From assembly GCF_022049065.2 (NCBI RefSeq), contig NZ_CP095743.1:759001-823000 (forward strand): DNA of 64,000 bases, written 5' to 3'. Below are positions 17,581 through 25,048 of the stretch, in pieces; the first letter of the stretch is position 1; each line of letters starts with the position of its first letter. This DNA is from Niallia sp. Man26 (GTDB lineage Bacteria > Bacillota > Bacilli > Bacillales > Cytobacillaceae). The notes beneath the pieces are model-generated. The model was given only the letters and a program-made list of their open reading frames with translations. It was not told the DNA's origin and ran no database searches. The translations under genes and the position numbers were made by a program.

Positions 17581-19479
17581 ATGTTAAAAGTTAAAAATCA
17601 TAATCATGATTCAGTAGCATACCTTGAAAATGCATATACTATAAGTTACGAAAAGACGTTCAACCAAATATGGGGAGCGTCTTTTTCATTGCCTTTAAAT
17701 GATTTGAAGAACAAATATTGTAATGCTCTTCATTACATCGAGATTGTGGATGAAAATGAATATATAGGTCTATTTAGGATAATTCCAAAGGCAACAGTGA
17801 AGAACGAAAATACAAAAGAAGTTCAGTATACACTTGAACATGTACTTGCTAACCTGCTTGATAAGAGCATTTTTGGTTACAAGCAGACAACTAATCTATC
17901 CACACGAGAAAACTTGCAATTGTTAATAGATCTTCAAGAAGTGAAGCATTGGAAACTGGGACAGGTGGACTTTACAAGGTATTTCTCCTACAAGTGGGAA
18001 AATTCTAATCTCCTGTCTGCCATCTTCAGTATTCCGAAGGTATTCGATGAGGAGTATCGCTGGTCATGGGATACTACATCATTTCCCTGGACCCTTAATT
18101 TAGTTGCTCCTGAAACTGAACCAACATGTGAGATCAGAGAAAGATATAACTTGATTGACTTGCAAGTCGAAGAGGATCCAATGGGGATTTATAACAGGAT
18201 TTATCCTTTGGGTTATGGAGAAGGAGACAACCAATTAACAATTAAAAAGGTTAATAACGGAATCCCTTATGTAGAAGATGCTGCGTCTATAGTTGAACAT
18301 GGATTGAGGGAATATATCTGGGCAGATACACGATTTGAAGACCCTAACAGTTTAATGGCGAGTGCTAAGGCGTTACTTAAAGAGTGGAAGAAGCCAAAGG
18401 TGAGTTGGAATATAACAGCTGCAGATTTATCAAGAATAACCGGTTTGGCAAAAGATAAATTCAAAGAAGGAAAAGTAGTCCGAATTAATGTGGACGACTT
18501 TCCTGTAACTGATTTACGAATTAAAAAAGAAAATAAAGCAGACGCAAAAGGACAACCTTGGAATGTTAGCTTAGAGCTTGGAAATCTTAAGGGAGACTTA
18601 GCCACTACTCAAACCGATTTGGAACGTAGGCAGCAGATAAACGAGTTGTATGCCCAAGGAGCTACTAATATTTCAAACTACTCATACAACGATAATGCAG
18701 ATTCAGAAAATCCAGCGGAGATAATGGTTTATTTTCCTGAAGAAATTGTCAGGTTAAATAAAGCGATACTTTCCTATAAAACTGAGTCTTTCAGGACATA
18801 TGGGAGGGCGACAAAAGGCGGTGGCTCCACTGTTAAAGCTTCCACAACAGGGGGTGGAGGCTCAACTGTAAAGGCATCTACAACAGGCGGTGGTGGAGGT
18901 ACGATAAAAAGTAGTACAACTGAAAGTGGAGGTGCTACAATTCAATCAACATCCACAAAAACATTTGCACAAATGAACCTTCAAACCGGAGTACCTACTA
19001 ATGCTGTACCAGGAGAAGAATCAGACGAAGGCTATCCTAACTATGGTTATCATCTTCATGAAGTTCAAATTAATGGTGAGCATTTTGAACACAGTCATGA
19101 TGTAACTTTGCAAGCACATAGTCATGGTTTTAGTTTTCAATTAGAACCACACTCTCATCCATTTGAATTTACACTGGAAGATCATACGCATCCTTTTAAT
19201 TTTACGTTAGAGGATCACACGCATGATTTGGAATTTGGGATATATAAACTGGATAAAATGCCTGCAAAAGTTTCTATAAAAATTGATGGCAATGCTGTGC
19301 CTATAACTGCTTTGAATGGGGACAACATCAATATAATTCCTTATTTATCTAAGGATAGTTCAGGTAAAGTGAATAGAGGTTGGCATACAATCCACATTAC
19401 TCCAGACGATTTAGGAAGAATAAATGCACAAATATATACTCAATTCTTTATCCAAAGCAGAGGGGAAGGGGAATTTTAA
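17581..19479 (+). CDS. Tail-tip protein (Tal / prophage endopeptidase-tail type) with HxH needle
   Basis: 632 residues. Residues 1 to about 370 match the siphovirus Tal N-terminal hub domain (FNQIWGASFSLPLND, LEHVLANLLDKSIFGY, NRIYPLGYGEG). Around 410-460 are three GGGSTVKASTTGG-type repeats, a flexible Gly/Thr linker. Around 500-560 come five short repeats each with an HSH or HTH pair (LQAHSH, LEPHSH, LEDHTH). HxH pairs bind metal along the axis of trimeric phage needles such as T4 fibre tips. No M23 or lysozyme domain is seen, so this is a receptor or piercing tip rather than a clear muralytic Tal. Confidence 0.88.
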   Translation: MLKVKNHNHDSVAYLENAYTISYEKTFNQIWGASFSLPLNDLKNKYCNALHYIEIVDENEYIGLFRIIPKATVKNENTKEVQYTLEHVLANLLDKSIFGYKQTTNLSTRENLQLLIDLQEVKHWKLGQVDFTRYFSYKWENSNLLSAIFSIPKVFDEEYRWSWDTTSFPWTLNLVAPETEPTCEIRERYNLIDLQVEEDPMGIYNRIYPLGYGEGDNQLTIKKVNNGIPYVEDAASIVEHGLREYIWADTRFEDPNSLMASAKALLKEWKKPKVSWNITAADLSRITGLAKDKFKEGKVVRINVDDFPVTDLRIKKENKADAKGQPWNVSLELGNLKGDLATTQTDLERRQQINELYAQGATNISNYSYNDNADSENPAEIMVYFPEEIVRLNKAILSYKTESFRTYGRATKGGGSTVKASTTGGGGSTVKASTTGGGGGTIKSSTTESGGATIQSTSTKTFAQMNLQTGVPTNAVPGEESDEGYPNYGYHLHEVQINGEHFEHSHDVTLQAHSHGFSFQLEPHSHPFEFTLEDHTHPFNFTLEDHTHDLEFGIYKLDKMPAKVSIKIDGNAVPITALNGDNINIIPYLSKDSSGKVNRGWHTIHITPDDLGRINAQIYTQFFIQSRGEGEF

Positions 19480-19652
19480 TGATTAAATTGAAAATCAAGA
19501 CACATAGCGGTAACGAGTATGAAGTGGATGTAACAGATTACAATGCAGCAGAAACCAATGAAAAACTGAATACAAATGAGATTAATACTGTTGCCTTTGG
19601 GGATATTATACTATCCAGAATAGATATTAAATCGATTGTTCCTCATTATTAG
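19479..19652 (+). CDS. Small tail-region protein, 57 aa
   Basis: The ATG at 19479 overlaps the tail-tip stop (TAATG), showing coupling; an in-frame upstream start would lie inside the previous gene. The product begins MIKLKIKTHSGNEYEVDV and looks like a small beta-sheet protein ending in IVPHY. Similar small proteins often follow tail-tip genes in Bacillus phages; function unknown. Confidence 0.7.
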   Translation: MIKLKIKTHSGNEYEVDVTDYNAAETNEKLNTNEINTVAFGDIILSRIDIKSIVPHY

Positions 19653-19754
19653 ATTTTATTAACTGTTAATTTCTAAAATATATTACAAATAATACCTCAA
19701 AAAATAAAAAAAATGTATAATGAATTTATTATATTTTATTTTGGGGTGTAATAA

Positions 19755-20573
19755 ATGAAAAATGTTATTAAAATAACTTTTCTAGTACTAATTTTAATCG
19801 GACTTTCTGCTATAGTATATGGGAAAATTCAGTATGACAATAACATAAAATCAGCTGGAGAAGTTGCACAAGCAAACTATGAACAGTACCTTAAAGACTC
19901 TGCGGAGAAGAAAGAAAAAGAATTAGCAGATAAAAAGGCAGAAGAAAAGAGAATTTATGAAAGTCACAAAGGAGACACTTTAACTTATTATCCCATGGGA
20001 GATAGTTTAGCTGAAGGTGCATTTGCAACCAAAGAAGAAACAAAATATGTAAGTGTTTTGACAGATTTAATTGAAGAAAAGTTAGGATATGTGGTTCAGT
20101 TAGAAAATGGAGCTGTTAGAAGTGGTACAGGCTTAAAAAATGGTGCATTACCCAATATACAAAATCTTATAGCTTTAGAGCCTGACCTTGTTACAATTCA
20201 ATTTGGAAATAACGATTATATTGAAAAGTTTGAAGACTCATATTCCACCAATGAAGAATTCAAAGAGAGATTGGAATATTTAATTGATGAGATACAAACA
20301 AATTCAAAATCTACAAAGATAATCATAGTAACAACATGGAATAGTGGTGGTACATCTTTAGAACTTGATCGAATAATAAATGGCGTTGGAAAGTCTAAAA
20401 ATGTTGAAGTTGCAAATATACAATCAGTTTGGCAATATAGAGATGATACTTACGGCCCGAAGGGGTATAAGGTATACAATGGGGGGGAAAGTGATGGATG
20501 GCACCCCAATGATAAAGGTCATGCTGAGATAGCTACAAAAATATTTGAAAAAGCATATGAGTTACTTAAATAA
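19755..20573 (+). CDS. Membrane-anchored SGNH/GDSL hydrolase, phage cargo
   Basis: 272 residues. Residues 5-23 are a signal anchor (IKITFLVLILIGLSAIVYG) followed by a Lys/Glu-rich coiled segment and then an SGNH hydrolase: MGDSLAEG with Ser84, QFGNNDY with the block III Asn, and DGWHPND with Asp247 and His250. The enzyme should act outside the membrane on ester groups of cell-wall polymers or lipids. It is the second SGNH enzyme in this prophage; unlike the tail one it would be made by the lysogen or during lytic growth as a surface enzyme. TTGGGGTG upstream; own terminator downstream. Confidence 0.85.
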   Translation: MKNVIKITFLVLILIGLSAIVYGKIQYDNNIKSAGEVAQANYEQYLKDSAEKKEKELADKKAEEKRIYESHKGDTLTYYPMGDSLAEGAFATKEETKYVSVLTDLIEEKLGYVVQLENGAVRSGTGLKNGALPNIQNLIALEPDLVTIQFGNNDYIEKFEDSYSTNEEFKERLEYLIDEIQTNSKSTKIIIVTTWNSGGTSLELDRIINGVGKSKNVEVANIQSVWQYRDDTYGPKGYKVYNGGESDGWHPNDKGHAEIATKIFEKAYELLK

Positions 20574-20602
20574 GGAGTTCCCTATAAGGGAGCTCTTTTT
20601 TT
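20573..20602 (+). terminator. Rho-independent terminator
   Basis: GAGTTCCC and GGGAGCTC arms closing on a TATAA loop, followed by seven T, directly after the SGNH hydrolase stop. Confidence 0.85.
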
Positions 20603-20726
20603 ACACTTTCAAGAAGGATAAGCCAGTCTGAAGAGAGTGTATCAAATTTCAGTCCTTACTTACATGTTATTAGTTGTGTAATAAAGCGGGTAAAGTGAAT
20701 TAACAAACAATAGGAGGAGTTCATTT

Positions 20727-20822
20727 GTGGAAGAAAATTTTGCAGTAGGTTTTAGTGTTGCAACTTTAATTAGTATCCCGTTGTGGATTTCACTCTTTGG
20801 GTGGATAAAGTTAATATTTTAA
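20727..20822 (+). CDS. Very small membrane protein, 31 aa
   Basis: GTG 20727 follows TAGGAGGAG with good spacing. The product is almost a single membrane helix: FAVGFSVATLISIPLWISLF then GWIKLIF. Position before the lysis genes suggests a tail or lysis accessory peptide; no family recognised. Confidence 0.55.
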   Translation: MEENFAVGFSVATLISIPLWISLFGWIKLIF

Positions 20823-20860
20823 TGAAATATATTGGTTAGATTTATTGCTAAAAGGATTTT

Positions 20861-20894
20861 CCCTTTTTCTGTCGAATATTAGCAGAAAAAAGGA
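20861..20894 (+). promoter_or_regulatory. Hairpin covering the ribosome binding site of the next gene
   Basis: CCCTTTTTCTG (20861-20871) can pair with CAGAAAAAAGG (20883-20893) across a short loop. The right arm runs into the AAAGGAGGTG ribosome binding site of the gene at 20907, so the fold could hide it. Confidence 0.4.
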
Positions 20895-20906
20895 GGTGTT
20901 TACCTT

Positions 20907-21203
20907 ATGGCCGCTCTTATAAGAACTACTTATATTGATACAACAAAAGTACAAATAAAGCAATTTCCGTTGAATAGCCAGTTATTAGGCGTAAGACTTG
21001 ATGGGAATTCAGTAAAGATTTCCTATATTGAAGATAACAGTCAAGATGGTGTTTGCGATATAGAATTCCGGATGTATCTACCAAATGATGATGAAATTGA
21101 TTTTGATTTTAAATCATACTCATTTATGGGAGTATTAAAATTAGATGAATTAGAGTATCATGTTTTCTGCAAAAATGTTAATCAGATTGTTGATTTACGA
21201 TGA
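20907..21203 (+). CDS. Phage hypothetical protein, 98 aa
   Basis: Strong AAAAGGAGGTG upstream of ATG 20907. Predicted beta-rich, acidic, with no signal peptide. I do not recognise it. It lies between tail and lysis modules, where phages often carry a small soluble accessory gene. Confidence 0.65.
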   Translation: MAALIRTTYIDTTKVQIKQFPLNSQLLGVRLDGNSVKISYIEDNSQDGVCDIEFRMYLPNDDEIDFDFKSYSFMGVLKLDELEYHVFCKNVNQIVDLR

Positions 21204-21316
21204 AAAAGAATAGTTAATATTTAAAGAGATTCTTCATTAACAGTGAAGGATCTTTTTTTATTGCCTTTTAAGGAGGTGAATCCATTTGTATATAGAGATA
21301 AAAGGGGGATGGGAAA

Positions 21317-21658
21317 ATGCCAACACAGGAGGTACCAATAACTATGGAGGAAAAAGTTGAGAATCATGAGGAAAGGATAAAAGCACTCGAGGATTATCAA
21401 CAAATACAGGAGAAATTGAATCAAGAAATCAAAACGCAATTACTGGCTACGGAGAACACTGTTTTGAAAGAGTCTGGTAAACAACAAGAGATGACACAAA
21501 AGCTTCTTGATCATGTTCTTGAAGAGGATAAGGAAGACAGGAAGACTTCAAGAGACAGAAAGACATATACACAACAACAATTTTGGAAAGTAGCGGGACT
21601 CATCTGTGGAAGCGGAAGTGTCCTTTATTTGTTGTTGGAAAATTTATTAACTAGATAG
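21317..21658 (+). CDS. XhlA-type lysis/holin accessory protein
   Basis: 113 residues: a long coiled coil (EEKVENHEERIKALEDYQ) followed by one C-terminal membrane helix (FWKVAGLICGSGSVLYLLL), the layout of the B. subtilis PBSX hemolysin XhlA family. These membrane proteins act with the holin and endolysin encoded next. ATG 21317 follows GGGGGATGG; an alternative ATG at 21344 follows AGGAGGT and would shorten it by nine residues, so the start is uncertain. Confidence 0.8.
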   Translation: MPTQEVPITMEEKVENHEERIKALEDYQQIQEKLNQEIKTQLLATENTVLKESGKQQEMTQKLLDHVLEEDKEDRKTSRDRKTYTQQQFWKVAGLICGSGSVLYLLLENLLTR

Positions 21659-21669
21659 GAGATGCAAGT

Positions 21670-21909
21670 GTGGAAGAATTAACTGTAGCAGTATTTATTG
21701 CTGTAATTATTGCGTTGGTTGAGCTTTTAAAACGCAGCTTAGATTTACCTACAAAGATGGCTCCATTGGTATCTGCAATTCTTGGATTGCCTATAGGTAT
21801 TTTATATTTAGATGTTGACCTGAAGACAGGGATTATTTATGGTCTGATAATTGGCCTTTCAGCTGGTGGATTATATAGCGGAGTTAAAACAATAACCAAG
21901 TCAGAGTAG
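21670..21909 (+). CDS. Phage holin
   Basis: 79 residues with two or three membrane helices (VAVFIAVIIALVELL, APLVSAILGLPIGILYL, IIYGLIIGLSAGGLYSGV) and a short charged C-terminus, typical of small Firmicute phage holins. It permeabilises the membrane and times endolysin release. GTG start with TAGGAGATGCA upstream. Followed by a very small gene and the endolysin. Confidence 0.88.
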   Translation: MEELTVAVFIAVIIALVELLKRSLDLPTKMAPLVSAILGLPIGILYLDVDLKTGIIYGLIIGLSAGGLYSGVKTITKSE

Positions 21910-21945
21910 CCGTAATGGCTGCTCTTTTCTATTGGAGTGATCATA

Positions 21946-22017
21946 GTGATTAAGAAAATTAAAGCTTTCCTTGAATTATTGAAAGAAGATCCTGACATCC
22001 TGGACGAAAAATATTAA
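21946..22017 (+). CDS. Tiny lysis-cassette peptide, 23 aa
   Basis: GTG 21946 preceded by TTGGAGTGA at seven bases. The 23-residue product is an amphipathic helix (KKIKAFLELLKED) ending in an acidic tail. It is squeezed between holin and endolysin and could be a real short gene or a leader that couples translation to the endolysin. Low certainty. Confidence 0.4.
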   Translation: MIKKIKAFLELLKEDPDILDEKY

Positions 22018-22033
22018 TGGGAGGGAATGTACA

Positions 22034-22837
22034 TTGGAATTATCAACAAATGGTTTGAATTTAATTAAATCCTTTGAAGGTGTTAGGCTTACAGCCTATA
22101 AAGCCGTTTCAACAGAAGAGCATTGGACCATAGGATATGGACACTATGGAGCAGACGTTAGAGAAGGACAAACTATTACAAAGGCACAAGCTGATAAATT
22201 TTTAAAAGCAGATGTTGCACGCTTTGAGAGTGCTGTAAACAGTAATGTAAAAGTAGCCTTAAATCAAAATCAATTTGATGCGCTAGTATCCTTCACATAT
22301 AACTGTGGAGAAGGAGCGTTAAAGAGAAGTACTTTGCTCGAGTTGTTGAACCAGGGTAAATATATAGAAGCTGCAGATCAATTTGATTTGTGGAATAAAT
22401 CTGGTGGTAAGGTATTGAACGGGCTAGTTAAACGTAGAGCGAAAGAAAAAGCATTATTCTTAACAGGTCTTCCACAGGCAAAAAAAGCAGAAGTTACTTC
22501 AGCTAAAACATATAAATTAACTTCTGGCAAAAGTGCCTATGTTAGTGCAGCTGATGCAAAGTCTCAAAAGAATAAAAAAGGTGCTGTAAAAGCCGGTACT
22601 TATTATGTATTTAACGAATTTCAAGGCATGATTAACCTTACCAGTAAAAAAGGAGTAGCTGGAAGTTGGATTGATCCTAATGAGGATAATCAAGAATATT
22701 ATGTAATAAAAAGTGGCGACACTTTAACTAAGGTTGCTAAAAAATATAAAACGACTGTAGCATCTATAAAGGCTTTGAATCCATCCATTAAGAACGTCAA
22801 TTTGATTTATGCTAACCAAAAAATTAGAGTGAAGTAA
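22034..22837 (+). CDS. Endolysin: GH24 lysozyme with C-terminal LysM
   Basis: 267 residues. Residues 1-150 are a T4/lambdoid-type (GH24) lysozyme: LIKSFEGVRLTAY with the catalytic Glu and HWTIGYGHYG around the active-site cleft, and ALVSFTYNCGEGAL. Residues 155-215 look like an SH3-type wall-binding segment (KSAYVSAADAKSQ, GTYYVFNEFQGM). The last 45 residues are a LysM repeat (YYVIKSGDTLTKVAKKYKTT). Cuts peptidoglycan glycan strands at lysis. TTG start, GGGAGGGAATG upstream; no in-frame ATG is nearby. Confidence 0.93.
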   Translation: MELSTNGLNLIKSFEGVRLTAYKAVSTEEHWTIGYGHYGADVREGQTITKAQADKFLKADVARFESAVNSNVKVALNQNQFDALVSFTYNCGEGALKRSTLLELLNQGKYIEAADQFDLWNKSGGKVLNGLVKRRAKEKALFLTGLPQAKKAEVTSAKTYKLTSGKSAYVSAADAKSQKNKKGAVKAGTYYVFNEFQGMINLTSKKGVAGSWIDPNEDNQEYYVIKSGDTLTKVAKKYKTTVASIKALNPSIKNVNLIYANQKIRVK

Positions 22838-22844
22838 TAATCAT

Positions 22845-22876
22845 GCCTTACTCTTCAGGGTAGGGCCTTTTTTTAT
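22845..22876 (+). terminator. Rho-independent terminator of the late operon
   Basis: GCCTTAC and GTAGGGC arms (one G-T pair) followed by seven T, just after the endolysin stop. A second, similar GCCTTAT/GTAAGGT hairpin with T run follows at about 22955-23001, suggesting a duplicated terminator. Confidence 0.8.
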
Positions 22877-23018
22877 TTCTTAATAGGTCCTTTTACTTGG
22901 GTGTAGGTATATATTACTATATAATAATATTGCTGGTTAAGTTTAAGTATTATTGCAGGCCTTATTCTTATGTAATCTTTACGGGTAAGGTCTTTTTTTA
23001 CTTTAGAAAAAGTTAAAA

Positions 23019-23042
23019 ACCCCTGATTAAAGGGGCTTTTGC
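23019..23042. terminator. Bidirectional terminator, late operon versus lipoprotein gene
   Basis: CCCCT and AGGGG arms with a GATTAA loop, flanked by an A run on one side and TTTTG on the other. It lies at the 3' end of the leftward lipoprotein gene. Confidence 0.6.
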
Positions 23043-23044
23043 TA

Positions 23045-23581
23045 TTACGTTTCATATTGAAGATCACTTATTTTAAAATATCCATCTTCCTTAATAATCT
23101 CGAAATACCAACTATCTTCACCATCTGAGTAGCCAACTCTTGCAAATACTCGAACAAAATCCTTTTCTTTATCATAATCTATGCCTTGTAAATACCAACT
23201 TTTTAATTTAGTTTTATAAAAATCTGAGTAAAAAGGAAAGTTTTTTTCACCGTTCACTGCAGTTAACCATTCTTCTTGTTTTTCAAAAGTAAACTCTTTA
23301 GATATATTAGCCTGCATTGTAGCTGTATCTCCCTTTTGTGCAGCGTGAATGAAGTCATCTATAATTGTAGTTAAATGTTTGGAATTTTCATCAACCTCTT
23401 TATACGTGTCTAACTCCATTTCCAGTTTTTCTTTTTTATCTACTAATTTGTTATAATCCTCTATCAATGTCTTATTTGTTTCTTTGAGTTTATTTACTTC
23501 AGTGTTCGTTGTTTCTGATTGAGAACAACCGGCCATTACTAAAAAGACCATAAGTAATAAAGATAATTGTAGCTTTTTCAT
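23045..23581 (-). CDS. Prophage-encoded lipoprotein, 178 aa
   Basis: Lipoprotein signal peptide with lipobox VMAGC and acylated Cys19, then an Asn/Lys/Glu-rich coiled coil (residues 30-60) and a C-terminal domain of about 110 residues with aromatic-rich WYLQGIDYDKEKDFVRVFAR. Expected on the outer face of the membrane. It is transcribed opposite to the late genes from its own promoter and lies right after the lysis genes, the classic position of lysogenic-conversion genes. Superinfection exclusion is a possible role, not shown by any motif. Confidence 0.8.
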   Translation of the reverse strand: MKKLQLSLLLMVFLVMAGCSQSETTNTEVNKLKETNKTLIEDYNKLVDKKEKLEMELDTYKEVDENSKHLTTIIDDFIHAAQKGDTATMQANISKEFTFEKQEEWLTAVNGEKNFPFYSDFYKTKLKSWYLQGIDYDKEKDFVRVFARVGYSDGEDSWYFEIIKEDGYFKISDLQYET

Positions 23582-23741
23582 TAATTCTTCCCCTTCTTGT
23601 TGAATGTATTAACTAGGGAATTATACCATTAAAAGGCATTAATATTAAGTAATACAGCTTAATTTAAGTCAAAATTAATTCGTTAAAAGGAACAAAGTTT
23701 TTTATGTCGAAATATAAATAAACAATAAGGAGGAATGCTTT

Positions 23742-23828
23742 ATGAAAGATCCAGGTAAAATAGGAATAAAAAATAAAAAAGACCCAGGCGGAGTTGGCCG
23801 GGAATTTGATTTACCACGTGGTGGCTGA
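23742..23828 (+). CDS. 28-residue orphan peptide gene
   Basis: ATAAGGAGGAATGC places a near-perfect ribosome binding site eight bases before ATG 23742, and a strong terminator starts one base after the stop, so this is a complete one-gene transcript. The peptide contains an internal duplication, KDPGKIGIKN then KDPGGVGREF, and ends DLPRGG. It has no secretion signal. The C-terminal PRGG resembles the end of arbitrium peptides (such as GMPRGA), but no AimR-like receptor is in the window and the precursor layout differs. Function unknown. Confidence 0.6.
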   Translation: MKDPGKIGIKNKKDPGGVGREFDLPRGG

Positions 23829-23853
23829 CCTTACTTTTTAGTAAGGTTTTTTT
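23829..23853 (+). terminator. Rho-independent terminator of the 28-aa peptide gene
   Basis: Perfect CCTTACT/AGTAAGG stem with a TTTT loop and seven T. Confidence 0.88.
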
Positions 23854-23938
23854 GTATGGAATATAGAATTAGCTTGGGTAAATATCCCAGTAACCTTTGT
23901 GCTTATGTTATAATTTAACAGATACGAAAGGGGATATT

Positions 23939-24205
23939 ATGAAAAATATATTTGGTGTCTTAACAGTTATTTTCTTTATTATTCCAGTGGTAGTATACGG
24001 GATTTCTTTCTTCGGAAGGGACCTTTTCTCTGGTACCGTAATGATTGCTATTTGTATTGTTTTACCTATTATTGGTTTAATCCTTGGTATTTTAAGCAAA
24101 GGCAAAGGACTTAAATTAACAGGTATTATCGGAAATAGCCTTATCCTTCTAGTTACAGGTGTTATCCCACTAGTTGTCAGACTACTTTTCTGGAATCAAC
24201 CTTAA
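23939..24205 (+). CDS. Three-helix membrane protein, 88 aa
   Basis: Start set at ATG 23939 after AAAGGGGATATT. The product is almost entirely membrane helices (residues 5-23, 33-54 and 62-82) with a GILSKGKGLKLTGIIGN turn that resembles DUF4190-type small membrane proteins. Monocistronic, ending at a bidirectional terminator. Role unknown; lysogen expression is plausible because it lies outside the late operon. Confidence 0.7.
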   Translation: MKNIFGVLTVIFFIIPVVVYGISFFGRDLFSGTVMIAICIVLPIIGLILGILSKGKGLKLTGIIGNSLILLVTGVIPLVVRLLFWNQP

Positions 24206-24214
24206 ACTACGCCA

Positions 24215-24246
24215 AAAACAACGCGGAATTTCTACGTTGTTTTTTA
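24215..24246. terminator. Bidirectional terminator between convergent genes
   Basis: AAACAACG (24216-24223) and CGTTGTTT (24235-24242) arms, with A-rich sequence on the left and T-rich on the right. Confidence 0.75.
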
Positions 24247-24603
24247 CTGTATATCCTTATGTAAGTAATAAGATAATAATTTCTGCGTGTTATTCTTCAA
24301 ATTAGCATTAAAGAAGCGATGTTCCTCGTGATAACCCTTGTAGTAAATATTATATTCAGTGAATACTCCATCATTATTCCCCCGAATAACTTTCATCTTG
24401 AGTTTTCTCATTTCATCATTGATTTTCTTCAAGTCTATTTGAACCTTCAACATTGTGTGCTCAATTAAATCTAGATAGACTAACTTAATTTTAAATGGGG
24501 TTATTTCAGTAACCTTACGGTCGTATTCCAATACTGATAGTACTAAGGGTAAATAGATGGATTGTTCCACTAACTTTAGGTCTTCATCCAAAATCTTTGT
24601 CAT
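24244..24603 (-). CDS. YhjD-like protein in the prophage SOS operon
   Basis: 119 residues, closely similar in layout to the host protein at 47626-47988: both share a VEQSIYLPLVLSVLEYDR-type N-terminus, a YLDLIE core, and a YY/YNGYxEEHxxFNxxLxN C-terminal block. Host YhjD of B. subtilis is of the same length. The biochemical role is unknown. It is the second gene of a leftward operon with a YolD-family gene, three bases apart, behind a LexA-box promoter, so it should be induced by DNA damage. Confidence 0.78.
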   Translation of the reverse strand: MTKILDEDLKLVEQSIYLPLVLSVLEYDRKVTEITPFKIKLVYLDLIEHTMLKVQIDLKKINDEMRKLKMKVIRGNNDGVFTEYNIYYKGYHEEHRFFNANLKNNTQKLLSYYLHKDIQ

Positions 24604-24606
24604 AGC

Positions 24607-24945
24607 TTACACCTTCTGGACATCCACAATTATTTGAAATGGAATTTTATGAATCAAATCATTCTTATCTTTAATCCGGAACTCTTTTTTTATGTAATCG
24701 ATAAAGTGTGTATGGCCGATTATGGACTCGATAAAACCTTTCTTAAATAATTTAAACTCCAATAGCAAGTTATACTCCATAGCTTCATGTATCAGCATTT
24801 CAATCTCAGTTAACCTATCCCCATCCAATATAGGTTGACTTACTTTCTCCCAATTTATTAACTCCTGTTTTACTGCTGCCACATGTTCAGGAAGCATTAT
24901 TGCTGTCCATTTAATATTTCCACGGTCCCTAATCACGACATCCAT
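24607..24945 (-). CDS. YolD family protein
   Basis: 112 residues with the YolD signature: IRDRGNIKWTAIMLPEHV at the start and the AMEYNLLLEFKLFKKGFIE / GHTHFIDYIKKEFRI core. YolD proteins are small and usually encoded beside Y-family DNA polymerases (UvrX/YqjW) in Bacillus and its prophages, under LexA control. Here no polymerase is adjacent; a YhjD-like gene follows instead. ATG at 24945 is preceded by AAAGGAGATG. Confidence 0.88.
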   Translation of the reverse strand: MDVVIRDRGNIKWTAIMLPEHVAAVKQELINWEKVSQPILDGDRLTEIEMLIHEAMEYNLLLEFKLFKKGFIESIIGHTHFIDYIKKEFRIKDKNDLIHKIPFQIIVDVQKV

Positions 24946-24963
24946 CTCCTTTATATATCTAAA

Positions 24964-24992
24964 ATAATATCAGAACAATCGTTCGTATTCAA
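24964..24992 (-). promoter_or_regulatory. Leftward promoter of the yolD-yhjD-like operon
   Basis: On the minus strand: -35 TTGAAT (24992-24987), 17-bp spacer, -10 TATTAT (24969-24964). A LexA box fills the spacer. Confidence 0.78.
24972..24985. promoter_or_regulatory. LexA (SOS) box 1
   Basis: AGAACAATCGTTCG keeps the GAAC-N4-GTTC core of the Bacillus LexA consensus CGAACNNNNGTTCG. It occupies the spacer of the leftward promoter. Confidence 0.85.
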
Positions 24993-24994
24993 TG

Positions 24995-25023
24995 TTGTTT
25001 TAGAACAATTGTTCGTATATAAT
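24995..25023 (+). promoter_or_regulatory. Rightward promoter of the small YolD-like operon
   Basis: -35 TTGTTT (24995-25000), 17-bp spacer, -10 TATAAT (25018-25023). A LexA box fills the spacer, mirroring the leftward promoter. Confidence 0.8.
25002..25015. promoter_or_regulatory. LexA (SOS) box 2
   Basis: AGAACAATTGTTCG, again GAAC-N4-GTTC, 30 bp from box 1 and lying inside the rightward promoter spacer. Confidence 0.87.
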
Positions 25024-25048
25024 ATATCTCAAAAGGGAGGTCTTATTG

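Noticed and set aside
21286..21360. 24-codon TTG frame after AAGGAGGTGAAT before the XhlA-like gene
   Set aside because: Gly/Asn-rich sequence without recognisable features, overlapping the start of a better gene; could be a leader but not supported.
23742..23828. Calling the 28-aa peptide an arbitrium (AimP) peptide
   Set aside because: Only the PRGG end is similar; there is no signal peptide and no AimR receptor gene in the window.
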